A stretch of DNA of 40,701 nt from Phycisphaerae bacterium (GTDB lineage Bacteria; Planctomycetota; Phycisphaerae; UBA1845): assembly GCA_029260135.1 (NCBI GenBank), contig JAJDDV010000065.1, positions 1-40,701 of the forward strand. The letters are read 5' to 3'. Each line of letters starts with the position of its first letter. Positions within the stretch are counted from its first letter, which is position 1. A program made the translations under genes and the position numbers. The notes below the pieces were generated by a model that saw nothing but the letters and a program-made list of their open reading frames with translations, ran no database searches and was not told where the DNA came from. Positions 29,963-38,192 of this stretch are shown here, in pieces.

Positions 29963-32692
29963 CTACCCACGATCCAGACGACCCCGGTTTTCTCTGGCGA
30001 GCCGCTCGAACGCCGCCGTGATCGCCGCCCCGCCCATTTCCGGGTGAAGGAACTGCTGCTGGTCGATGACCTTGATAATCCCCTCCGGAGGGTGCCCCAA
30101 ACGGGTCCGACACTGGAGATCACGAAGAAGTGACTTCCACCGCATCGCGCTGTCCGTTGGCAATGTCAACGCCAGGCGATTGAAGTGCGGAAGCGCGGAG
30201 GCCCAATCACCAAGCTGATACAGCGCTTCGGAATAACCGATCCAGATACCGGGATCCTTTGGCGCGTCCGCCGCGGTCTTCTCTGCATCGGGAGGCAGCA
30301 GGGGCTCGAAAACCTCGCGGGCACGCGCGAAGCGACCGGCCCGCAAATTGGCTTCGCCGAGTTGGATCGAAATCGCCCGGCGATTCTCTGCCGTCACCTC
30401 CGTATCGTCCCTTCGTGACCACGCGTGAATCTCCTGCGCCAGAAGCAACGCCATCTTCGGCTTGCTCGCTGCGACCGGGCGCTCTGAGAACACGTCGGAC
30501 GCCTCGATGTCATCGGCGAGTCGGCGATAGATCGTCTGGAGCGCCGGACCGGCACTCGACGGATCCGACTCCACATAGGCGGGCACGGCCTGTGCGGCGT
30601 CGTCGAACCGGCCGAGTTGTTCGAAGGCGATCAACCGTACACGCCACACACGACCGAGCAGTGAACGCTCCTCTGTGAACTGCGATTCAAAGTCCTTCAG
30701 CGCCGCGAGCGCATCACCGGCGCGCTGAACATGAGGAAGAACCTGGACCTCCGAGGACGCGAGGCGAGACCTCGCCAAGAGTCGACGGACGATCGCCTTC
30801 CGTTCCGGCGTCATCGACCGGTTCAGTTCGGCGGTCGTCAACGCTAAGAAATCGCGTTGCGCCGTGAAACATTCGTTGGTGCGCCGCTGAAGCTCGACGC
30901 GATGCGGCGAGGGCAGCTTGGCAAGCCGTTGTACATCCGCCGCCAGACACCGCGCGCGTGCAGCCACGCTGAGCAGGTAATGCTGGTGATCCTGCCGTAC
31001 GGCAGCATACTGCACGGCAGCCTGTTCATATTCCTCGAGTTCCTCCAGAAGCTGCCCATAGTAGAAACGCCAGTGTCTTGCAGCCTCTGTTTCGTTGTAC
31101 GCCGTGACAAGTGTATCGAGACTCTCTCGATAGACGGCGGCCACCTCGGGATGCGGACGCAGCACGGGGTCGCCGTAGGATTCGCTGCCGATCTGCACGG
31201 CCAGCGCAGCGGCGCGCGCCGCGTTGTCGGACGACGAGAATTCACTCGCGATTCGCAGGAATCGCCGCGCGGCGTCCACGGTCCGACCCTTTCGGTAACA
31301 TCCGACGCCCGTATTGAAGAGTACTTCGGCAACGAGTGACGGAGCGTTGACACTTTCGTGCTCGAGGAACCGATCCCCGATTCCGATCGAACGGTCGAGC
31401 AGGCGCGGAGCATCGTCACCGCGATCGGCGTCGAACATCAGCCCGGCCATCAGCGCACACTGCTCGAACGGATCCAGTCGCGCCGGATCGGCGTCGCGCC
31501 CAAGCGATTCATACAGCGTCGCGTAGATTTCATCCCGCCGCTGCGGTTCATGGTCGGCGAGACGCGCCACCGCACGCCAAGCCATCTGACGATATCGCCG
31601 AGCCGTCGACTCTTCGTCGCCCGGTGCCACCGCGCCGGCGCGAAGGCGATAGACGAAGCGCTCCAGTAGCGCCGCGATGAACCGGACGCCGAACCCGCCG
31701 CCCTGATCCGCTCGTCCCGTCCTGCGAAACTCCGCGAGCTGATCCAGCGCGGCGTCATAGCGGCCCGCCTCCGCCTCGTTGCGAATCGACTCCACCCGTG
31801 CGAGCGTCGACGCCCAACTCACCCGAAGACGCTCCTGGGGATCTTTCACACGGTGCGCGACCGCGGACGCACGAAAGAAGAAATCTCGCGCCACTCGGTG
31901 CCGATGGAGTCGGCGGTGCGTCATTCCAGCCAAGACGAGCGTCTGCACGCGAACGCCCGTTCGTTCGTGAGGCCATTGGAGAACCGACTCGTTGGCCGAC
32001 AACTTCGCCAGAATCTCGTGGAGACGTCGTGCCCGCACCGGATCCTTTTCGTCTCGCGGCAACGCGTCGTAGAGCAGCGCCCAGAGCATCAGGTAATCCG
32101 CGCGCGGTCCGAGCGCATCGATGTGCTCGATATAAGCATCGCCCTCGAGCTTGTCATACTCGTCGATGGACATTTGATCGACGCGGTCATACTCCCGCGC
32201 CAGTTCGTTGTTCAAATCCGTCAAGACCGCAACGGCGCGACGCGTGAGCACCTGAAGGCGACGCCGATGCGCGGCGCTTCCTCCGTGATAGAGCAGGGTC
32301 GTTATCAGCGGGTCCGCCTCGTCGTACAAAAGCGAGCGGACCAGATCAAAACGCCAATCCAACCGGCGCGGGTCTTTCGGGTAGGCATCCACGAGTTGCT
32401 CGAGGATCGTATTGGCTTCACCGACAGCAGCCTGTCGCTCGGCGCGCGAGAGGGCGGGATCGGCGAACTCAGCCAAGCGGATCTCCCGCATCGCGAGCAA
32501 GGACTCGACCGTGTTGTCCGGCGGGTGCTCTTTGAGGTGAAGCTCGAGAATGTCGGTCAAGCCGCGCTGTCGCAGACCCGCGCGAAAGACCTCGTTGCTG
32601 AGCCGAACCTCCTCGGCTGATCCGGGCAGCGCCGGTGCATCTTGCCCGTCGGCGGGCACCGGTGCCGAAAGACCCGCAATGGACATGAGCAT
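29963..32692 (-). CDS. Large exported TPR-repeat protein of the VWA-ExbBD cluster
   Basis: The protein has about 909 residues. A short hydrophobic start (MLMSIAGLSAPVPA) suggests a signal peptide, but it lacks the usual basic residues and no ribosome site is seen, so the true start may lie further upstream inside the preceding exbD gene. The rest is almost wholly helical with recurring tetratricopeptide-like pairs, for example the HWRFYYGQLLEELEEYEQAA region and IWIGYSEALYQLGDWASALPHF near the end. TPR solenoids bind partner proteins. It lies 19 bp after the exbD stop and ends the cluster. A periplasmic scaffold for the energised complex is the natural inference. Confidence 0.8.
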   Translation of the reverse strand: MLMSIAGLSAPVPADGQDAPALPGSAEEVRLSNEVFRAGLRQRGLTDILELHLKEHPPDNTVESLLAMREIRLAEFADPALSRAERQAAVGEANTILEQLVDAYPKDPRRLDWRFDLVRSLLYDEADPLITTLLYHGGSAAHRRRLQVLTRRAVAVLTDLNNELAREYDRVDQMSIDEYDKLEGDAYIEHIDALGPRADYLMLWALLYDALPRDEKDPVRARRLHEILAKLSANESVLQWPHERTGVRVQTLVLAGMTHRRLHRHRVARDFFFRASAVAHRVKDPQERLRVSWASTLARVESIRNEAEAGRYDAALDQLAEFRRTGRADQGGGFGVRFIAALLERFVYRLRAGAVAPGDEESTARRYRQMAWRAVARLADHEPQRRDEIYATLYESLGRDADPARLDPFEQCALMAGLMFDADRGDDAPRLLDRSIGIGDRFLEHESVNAPSLVAEVLFNTGVGCYRKGRTVDAARRFLRIASEFSSSDNAARAAALAVQIGSESYGDPVLRPHPEVAAVYRESLDTLVTAYNETEAARHWRFYYGQLLEELEEYEQAAVQYAAVRQDHQHYLLSVAARARCLAADVQRLAKLPSPHRVELQRRTNECFTAQRDFLALTTAELNRSMTPERKAIVRRLLARSRLASSEVQVLPHVQRAGDALAALKDFESQFTEERSLLGRVWRVRLIAFEQLGRFDDAAQAVPAYVESDPSSAGPALQTIYRRLADDIEASDVFSERPVAASKPKMALLLAQEIHAWSRRDDTEVTAENRRAISIQLGEANLRAGRFARAREVFEPLLPPDAEKTAADAPKDPGIWIGYSEALYQLGDWASALPHFNRLALTLPTDSAMRWKSLLRDLQCRTRLGHPPEGIIKVIDQQQFLHPEMGGAAITAAFERLARENRGRLDRG

Positions 32693-32711
32693 CCAGAAGA
32701 AGGGATGTGCA

Positions 32712-33224
32712 TTAGGGTTGAGCGAAGGCAATGTCCTGACACTCCGCGCGCAGCGCCGCGTTCCAACACCCGACGACGTGATCCCAGCGAACGTCGTCAT
32801 CCGCCACAATGACAATGGGCGTCTCACGGTCGAATCCCGGTCGCCCATGAATCGCCCTCAAGACGTCGGCCAACGCGTCAAACGTCGCAGGTTGGTTCTC
32901 AAACCGGTCAAGCTCGATGGTATAGTCGTCGTGCGCGAGTCCGGTCTGCTCCACGCGAACCACGATCGGACTGATCGGAAGTGCCACGCTCGGTACGCCC
33001 GCATCGCGTGGAAGCTGCGACGTAAAGACGCCCTCCGCGCGCTCGAACGTGGTCGTCACGAGGAAGAAGATCAGCAGCAAGAACGTCACATCGATCATCG
33101 GCGCCAGGTTGACGCTGATTCGAACGCCGCCCGCCGCACGGCGCCGCCGCGTTCGAAAGTGACGCGACGAGCGCTCACGGTGACGCCCCCGCGAAGTGCC
33201 CTGTTTGTCGGAAGAAGACGTCAA
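32712..33224 (-). CDS. ExbD/TolR-family proton-channel subunit 1
   Basis: The protein has 170 residues. A long Arg-rich cytoplasmic tail (1-35) precedes one membrane helix, NLAPMID45VTFLLLIFFLV. Asp45 aligns with the proton-carrying Asp25 of ExbD and Asp23 of TolR. The remaining 100 residues form the periplasmic TolR-like domain (LPISPIVVRVEQ...IVIVADDDVRWDHVV). The TTG start at 33224 lies 1 nt after the stop of the second exbD gene, and GGAGG precedes it by 9 nt, so the rare start is supported. With ExbB this makes an inner-membrane motor that converts proton flow into force. Confidence 0.9.
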   Translation of the reverse strand: MTSSSDKQGTSRGRHRERSSRHFRTRRRRAAGGVRISVNLAPMIDVTFLLLIFFLVTTTFERAEGVFTSQLPRDAGVPSVALPISPIVVRVEQTGLAHDDYTIELDRFENQPATFDALADVLRAIHGRPGFDRETPIVIVADDDVRWDHVVGCWNAALRAECQDIAFAQP

Positions 33225-33225
33225 C

Positions 33226-33681
33226 TCATTCGTCCTCCCCGACGTGCGCTACGACATTGAGAACGTCGATCCCGTTGCGCGCCACTTCCTGCATAACCGC
33301 CCGAACTTCGGCATAATGAAGACGCCGGTCAGCCCGGATCACCACCGCCAAACCGGGAACCAGGCGCCGCATTGCGGCCAATCGATCCGAGATCACCGAT
33401 AGAGGCTCGGGGCGATTCGGTCCGACGCTGTACAGCGCCAACTGCCCCGTCGGATCGGTCGGATCCGCCGGTCGGCAGTTGATCACCACACGGTCCGCCA
33501 ATCGCGCCACGCCGGCACGACTGTCATCGGGCTGCGGAAGCTGCATCGGCACTTGCTCGGCTGAGGAGAATCGGCTGACCAACATGAAGAAGATCGTCAG
33601 CAGGAAGATCACATCGACCATTGGTGTCGCATTGAAACTCAGCGCGGCATCGGTGCGAGCGTCGTCACGGTTGAGGCGCAT
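33226..33681 (-). CDS. ExbD/TolR-family proton-channel subunit 2
   Basis: The protein has 151 residues. The cytoplasmic tail is short (1-15), followed by SFNATPMVD23VIFLLTIFFML with the conserved Asp23, then a periplasmic domain with VVIRADRRLHYAEVRAVMQEVARNGIDVLN, the closest of the two to canonical ExbD. GGAGGG lies 5 nt before the ATG at 33681, inside the end of the exbB-like gene (17-nt overlap). Two different ExbD proteins next to one ExbB are usual for planctomycete and myxobacterial Tol/Exb-like clusters and suggest a mixed ExbD dimer in the ExbB pore. Confidence 0.92.
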   Translation of the reverse strand: MRLNRDDARTDAALSFNATPMVDVIFLLTIFFMLVSRFSSAEQVPMQLPQPDDSRAGVARLADRVVINCRPADPTDPTGQLALYSVGPNRPEPLSVISDRLAAMRRLVPGLAVVIRADRRLHYAEVRAVMQEVARNGIDVLNVVAHVGEDE

Positions 33682-34450
33682 GATCGCCCTCCTGCGTCGT
33701 CTTCACCTCGCTCTGGGATATCGAAGACGTCGCCTCGTCCGGCTTGAAAACCGAAAGAATGCTCTCCGCCGTCAACGCACACTCCGCCGTCAGAACATCG
33801 ATCCGGTTGCGAAAGATGGCGTAGATGCTCAGCGCGGGAATGGCCACCGCCAGACCCCAGAACGTGGTGATCAGTGCAACCGCGATGCGATCCGCGACAA
33901 TCCGCGCGCCCGGGAAGGCATCCGCGGCGTGGATCTCGGCGAAGAGGAGGATCATCCCCGTGACCGTGCCGAGCAGACCGATCATCGGCGAGACATTTCC
34001 GATGATGTTGAGGAACTGCGTCTTGCGAAGTAGCCGCGCGGATCGTTCATCCAGCGTGTCTTCCAGAGCGTGCTCCATCGCCACATAGCCCTTCGACGCC
34101 TCGAGCAGGCCCGCGTTCAACACGTTGCCCAGCATGCTCGGATCCTCCGCGGTGAACTTGATCGCCGCGACATATTTCTTGTCGTCGATGAGCGTCTTGG
34201 CCTGCTCCGCCACTTCCGAGGGAACAATGGTCGCTCGCCGAATCGACAGGCAATGCTCCACCGTCAAAGAGACCATCACGATCGAAAGGGCGATCAACCC
34301 GAAAGCAATCGGCCCGCCCTTCACGACAAAGAAGTCAAAATACTTGACGTCCGCCGAAACCGCCGCATCGCTCTGAGCTGCGGTCTGTGCCGTCGCGGGC
34401 AGCGCGCCCGCCAGAAAGAGGACCACGACCAGAAAACCCGTCAAACTCAT
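33665..34450 (-). CDS. ExbB/TolQ/MotA-family proton-channel protein
   Basis: The protein has 261 residues from the ATG at 34450 (MSLTGFLVVVLFLAGALPATAQ, a signal-like first helix); a GTG at 34516, directly after the preceding stop, is an alternative. Three further helices follow: one at about 45-65, then NIIGNVSPMIGLLGTVTGMILLF and VALITTFWGLAVAIPALSIYAIF, which are the two pore-lining helices conserved in ExbB and TolQ (LGLLGTVxG and TTxxGLxVAIP). The protein should form a pentamer around an ExbD dimer. It lies 66 bp after the TPR gene and overlaps the next exbD by 17 nt. Confidence 0.93.
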   Translation of the reverse strand: MSLTGFLVVVLFLAGALPATAQTAAQSDAAVSADVKYFDFFVVKGGPIAFGLIALSIVMVSLTVEHCLSIRRATIVPSEVAEQAKTLIDDKKYVAAIKFTAEDPSMLGNVLNAGLLEASKGYVAMEHALEDTLDERSARLLRKTQFLNIIGNVSPMIGLLGTVTGMILLFAEIHAADAFPGARIVADRIAVALITTFWGLAVAIPALSIYAIFRNRIDVLTAECALTAESILSVFKPDEATSSISQSEVKTTQEGDHAPQP

Positions 34451-34516
34451 GACTCGCACCAAAACACGATCCTCCCGTTGAAGCGCACGCGAGGCAGTCA
34501 ACGCCTCGTCCGCCAC

Positions 34517-35587
34517 CTATTCCGGCTTCGACGACGCCATCCGCTCCTGCGCCACGAGCGCCGATTCCCGTACCTCATCCGTCAATTTGGCGTGCGCAAG
34601 GCATTCCGCAAGGAGATTCCGGGCCCGATCCGCCCGCCCGAGACCCTCGACCGCCAACGCCGCACCGTACAAGCCCTGGGCCGCTCGCGGATCATCGGGA
34701 AAGTGAATGGCGGCTCGCAAAAAGGGCCACGAAGCACGGATCAACTCGTCCTCGGTCGACGCCGCCTTCAGCAACGCCCCACCCTTCAGTAGAAGAAAAT
34801 CGGGCAAGAGTGATCGGGGGCAGTCGCGTACGGCGCGATCCATACTCGCCAACAGCTCGGGGCGATAGGCGCGTTCCACATCCCGGCGTTGTGCATCCAG
34901 CAGGATCGCATACACCGTCTGGGACCGCGCCGCCACGGGAATCGACAACGACGCCACTCGAGCAGCACCCGACGCGACACGTTTGTCCCCGCTTCGACGC
35001 ATAATGTCGAATCGCAGAGCCTCCAGCAGAACCCGCTGACCCGCCTCAGGCTTCCGCGACAACGCGCCGTCAATTTGATCAATCGCTCGTCCGACTCTGG
35101 CGCTGGCTCGCTGCGGCACATTCCTGGGAAACAGGTACGCCGCAGCGGCAGGCCCCGACCGTCTGCCATTCAGGACGCGAATATACTCCTCGACCGCCTT
35201 GTCGATCTGTCCGGCCGCATCCAGCGTTTGTAGTAGCCGGATGACGATGACGTCAGACCAGAAGCCCTCCGCCAGGCGCTGCATGCGCCGATAGCGAACC
35301 GCGGCACGCTGCATCTCGCCACGACCGCGAAAACGCTCGGCCTCATTAAAATCCGCGAATACGCCGCCGCGATCGACGACCATCATCGTCACGTCGTTGA
35401 GCTTCACGGTGTGGGCGCTACCGTCCGCACCAAGAAACCGCAATCGCCCGTCAATCAATCCGACGATCTTCGCGCCGATATAGCTTTCGTCGCCGACGAC
35501 GACCTGGTCCGCGCGCAGGCAGGACGCCGCCACCGAGACGAACAGCAGCACAGCGATCCGCTCAGGGAAGGTCGTCTTCCGACACAT
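34517..35587 (-). CDS. Exported TPR-like helical protein of the VWA-ExbBD cluster
   Basis: The protein has 356 residues from the ATG at 35587, inside the end of the VWA gene (26-nt overlap). MCRKTTFPERIAVLLFVSVAASCLRADQ is a signal peptide with basic n-region; a Cys in AASC could make it a lipoprotein, though the lipobox is not canonical. Residues about 30-80 are beta-rich (VVVGDESYIGAKIVGLIDGRLRF), like a small SH3-like domain, and the rest is helical with TPR-like pairs (AVEEYIRVLNG, ARNLLAECLAHAKL). It sits between the VWA and exbB genes, so it is probably a periplasmic adaptor between the motor and the VWA domain. No exact family recognised. Confidence 0.78.
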   Translation of the reverse strand: MCRKTTFPERIAVLLFVSVAASCLRADQVVVGDESYIGAKIVGLIDGRLRFLGADGSAHTVKLNDVTMMVVDRGGVFADFNEAERFRGRGEMQRAAVRYRRMQRLAEGFWSDVIVIRLLQTLDAAGQIDKAVEEYIRVLNGRRSGPAAAAYLFPRNVPQRASARVGRAIDQIDGALSRKPEAGQRVLLEALRFDIMRRSGDKRVASGAARVASLSIPVAARSQTVYAILLDAQRRDVERAYRPELLASMDRAVRDCPRSLLPDFLLLKGGALLKAASTEDELIRASWPFLRAAIHFPDDPRAAQGLYGAALAVEGLGRADRARNLLAECLAHAKLTDEVRESALVAQERMASSKPE

Positions 35588-36503
35588 ACCGAAATTCACC
35601 GTTGTGTTCGCGCGCCATCAGCTCCAGCAATTCGCTCCCGGCGGAGTCGACATACGCGATCGTACAGATCTGCACCGCACGATCCTTGTTCCATTCATCG
35701 AGCCTTCGAAACAGACCCGGCGGAAAATCCTGCCCGTCGGAAAGAAGGTAGATCAGATCCGGCTTCATCTCCAGCGCTTGGCGCAACGCCGTCTCAGGCT
35801 TCGTCTGCCCCAGCGGAAAGACCTGCTCCAGGAAGGAGAACAGCCGCTGTTTCTGTGCCCGGATCGCACTCACCAGCTTCTTTGGAGGATTATGGACCGG
35901 CGTCTGATGATTGAAGAAAATGACGTGGAACTTCTGGCTCCGACGCAGTTTGGAAACCGATCGCTTGAGTTCCTCCTTCACCGCTTCGAACCATTCCAGC
36001 ATCGACCCGCTACGGTCCACCACGTAGACGACCGACCGCGCCCCCAGCGCCGATCCGCCCAGTCCGAAGAACTCCGGCGCCGGCCCTCCACCGAGCTGGA
36101 TACCATAACGCTCGACGTCTCCACCGCCCGCGCCGATCCCGATGATCGAGAGCTCAGGCTTCTTGGAGGCCCGCAGCTCCGACAGGGGTGTATACGTCTC
36201 CGGCTCAGGCCGCGGCTGTTCCGCATCCGTCATCGGTATGGCATCGGGAAGATCGGCACGGGGCGTATCGACGAACGACGCACCCTCCAGCGATCCCACA
36301 AGATGGACCCGTTTCGGCGGCACGATGGGTACGTCATCGCGAGCGGAGAAAGGGAAGACCAGGATCAGCATGCCCACGAAAACCACGGCGTGAACGCCGA
36401 CGGAAATCGACCACGCGATGAGCACCGACCATCCCGATAGGTTGACCGATGCCGAACCCTTGTGGTCCAGCCTCATGTTGTCTGTGCCGACCGTGTCGGT
36501 CAT
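35562..36503 (-). CDS. TonB/TolA-like membrane anchor fused to a VWA domain
   Basis: The protein has 313 residues from the ATG at 36503, with AGGGA 4 nt upstream; the frame stays open to a GTG at 36581 with no ribosome site. A cytoplasmic tail (1-25) leads to one helix, about 26-50, with S34-V-G-V-H38: the S-x3-H motif found at the same place in TonB (S16/H20) and TolA (S18/H22), where it contacts ExbB/TolQ. A Pro/Glu-rich linker follows (AEQPRPEPETYTPLSE), then a Gly-rich stretch and a von Willebrand A domain (about 155-310): VVYVVDRSGSM with D163-x-S165-x-S167 metal site, TKPETAL and LLSDGQD. VWA domains hold protein ligands through a bound metal ion. No TonB C-terminal domain is present. 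It is the first gene of the cluster. Confidence 0.9.
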   Translation of the reverse strand: MTDTVGTDNMRLDHKGSASVNLSGWSVLIAWSISVGVHAVVFVGMLILVFPFSARDDVPIVPPKRVHLVGSLEGASFVDTPRADLPDAIPMTDAEQPRPEPETYTPLSELRASKKPELSIIGIGAGGGDVERYGIQLGGGPAPEFFGLGGSALGARSVVYVVDRSGSMLEWFEAVKEELKRSVSKLRRSQKFHVIFFNHQTPVHNPPKKLVSAIRAQKQRLFSFLEQVFPLGQTKPETALRQALEMKPDLIYLLSDGQDFPPGLFRRLDEWNKDRAVQICTIAYVDSAGSELLELMAREHNGEFRYVSEDDLP

Positions 36504-36631
36504 AGGTCCCTGCGTCATGGCGTCGGTCCCGACACCGATTGTGAGCGCATAGGTCTTTGCAGCCGGGTCGAAGGTAGGCACACAACCACGAGACAGCGCG
36601 ACGCTCGGCTAACGAGCGTTCCGACCGAACA

Positions 36632-36660
36632 AGTCTAGTCTCACTCTTCGTCAAGGTCAA
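36632..36660 (-). promoter_or_regulatory. Putative promoter of the VWA-TPR-ExbBD cluster
   Basis: On the - strand TTGACC (36660-36655) and TAGACT (36637-36632) are 17 bp apart. The start point would be near 36625, leaving a leader of about 120 nt. A 7-bp hairpin (ACGCTCG 36601-36607 and CGAGCGT 36613-36619) lies right after it and would be near the 5' end of the RNA. The gap 36504-36792 separates two divergent genes and holds nothing else I can name. Confidence 0.5.
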
Positions 36661-36792
36661 TGAGACCCGGACGTCTGCGCCCCGAGGCTTCCACCATCCG
36701 ACACGCCGCCGCGACCGCGCCATCAAGCGGTTTCGGTGAGGACGCCCGTCGTGTACACTCCCCCGCACGACCTTGATTCGGGAGGATCGCTC

Positions 36793-37917
36793 ATGGGCGC
36801 AAGGTGGAGCCTCATAGGCCTTGGCATCATAACGTTGGCAACTAGACTCGTCGCAGTAGGACCGGTGCAGGACGGAACCGAACCCGCCGAATCGCAGAAG
36901 ATGAAGGCGCTGGATGCCGGAAAAACGGCGGTGCAGCCGCCCGATCGCCCCACGGTCCGCCTGAGCCAGCGACCTGGTTTTGACGACGACGACGCCTACG
37001 TGCAATCCGTCGCCGCTCAAGTCACATCGCTGTTGAAAGAGGCCGGCCAGGCCAGTGAGCCCAGACTCCTGGTGGCCGCCGAGCTCGACGCCGCCAATCG
37101 TATCCTCTCGCATCTTCTCGAACCCGCATGTGCGATGAACTTCTTGGGCATTCCCACGGAATTACGCGATGCGGCAAGAGTGCGCCAAGAGCTGGATCGC
37201 ATCGAGACGCTGCTCGACCAGGCCCAGGAGGAACGGGAATCCGAAATCGCCGACGGAAGCTCGCCATCCTGGTCGCGCCTTGCCAAGAACCGTAGCACCA
37301 CCCTTCGCGCATTCGCCCACGCCCTTCGCACGGTCTTGCTGCCAGGGCAGGGCGACGACGCCAAACGTGCGACGCGCCGGGCCGCCTCGGCATTGTCTCC
37401 CCTGCTCGAAGACAAACGACCACAGGTCGCGGCCGCCGCGACCTTCTGGCAGGCGTGTTTGCGCCGCATGGAGTCCGATTCCGCCCGGGCGCGCGCCGTC
37501 CTCGCCCCCGCGCTGGCCGATCCGCAGCCGGGCACGCTCCCGTACGCCTTCTATGCCCGCCTTCTCCGCTGCCGGATCACGGCCGAGCGTGGTGGATACG
37601 CTACCGCGATCGCCCTGCTGATTCAGATCGAAGAACGCTGCAACGACTGGTTCGACGCCGACGCCGAGCGGGCCGATGCCATTCGCACCGCCCAGTGGAT
37701 ACAACTCGAAGTGTTGTCCAACTGGTTTCGCGCACTGGATCCCGCCTCAAGACCAGCCGAAAGGCAATGGTGCGCCGATCGCATGGAGTCGCTCTCCACC
37801 GAGGTGTTCGGCGAAGACAGCGACACCCTGTACCGACTCGGCAACGCCGTGCCGCTTCTCGATCCAATTCCTGTTGAGCCGATAGAAGACCCTTCTCCGC
37901 CCGCCAAGGACGACTGA
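36793..37917 (+). CDS. Exported helical-repeat protein, function unknown
   Basis: The protein has 374 residues from the ATG at 36793, preceded at 7 nt by GGAGG, which favours it over a start 57 nt earlier. MGARWSLIGLGIITLATRLVAVG is a signal peptide or anchor. After a polar linker the protein is almost all helix, rich in Ala, Arg and Leu, with TPR-like pairs such as FYARLLRCRITAERGGYATAI. No family recognised. It is divergent from the VWA cluster and shares its intergenic region, so a link with the TPR proteins there is possible but unproven. Confidence 0.68.
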   Translation: MGARWSLIGLGIITLATRLVAVGPVQDGTEPAESQKMKALDAGKTAVQPPDRPTVRLSQRPGFDDDDAYVQSVAAQVTSLLKEAGQASEPRLLVAAELDAANRILSHLLEPACAMNFLGIPTELRDAARVRQELDRIETLLDQAQEERESEIADGSSPSWSRLAKNRSTTLRAFAHALRTVLLPGQGDDAKRATRRAASALSPLLEDKRPQVAAAATFWQACLRRMESDSARARAVLAPALADPQPGTLPYAFYARLLRCRITAERGGYATAIALLIQIEERCNDWFDADAERADAIRTAQWIQLEVLSNWFRALDPASRPAERQWCADRMESLSTEVFGEDSDTLYRLGNAVPLLDPIPVEPIEDPSPPAKDD

Positions 37918-38192
37918 CGGCGACCAGAGAACATCGCGTCTTGATGGGTGAAATGACCCTCGCGTCTGTGGAATCGACCTTCCCGTCAGTCGGACGAGGT
38001 TTCCGCCCTCCTTCGCCAGTTTCACAGCTTCTGTCCGGCCCGGATTCCGGATGACGATTGAAGCGCCGACCGCCCATCGGCCGATACCTGTGAACTGAAG
38101 CGACTTCGATTCGTCTGGTTCGCTGCTTCGAGCGGAACACTCGATCCTCAGAGAACCTCGACCAACGCCGGTACGCTGAGCTTGCTCTGAGG
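37918..38192. other. 275-bp intergenic region
   Basis: No gene, strong hairpin or repeat is visible. It should contain the promoter of the downstream kinase, but I see no convincing pair of boxes. Confidence 0.5.

Noticed and set aside
32821-32860. tRNA-like T-arm string GGTCGAATCCCGG
   Set aside because: It lies inside the exbD coding region and no acceptor stem, D-arm or anticodon arm can be formed around it.
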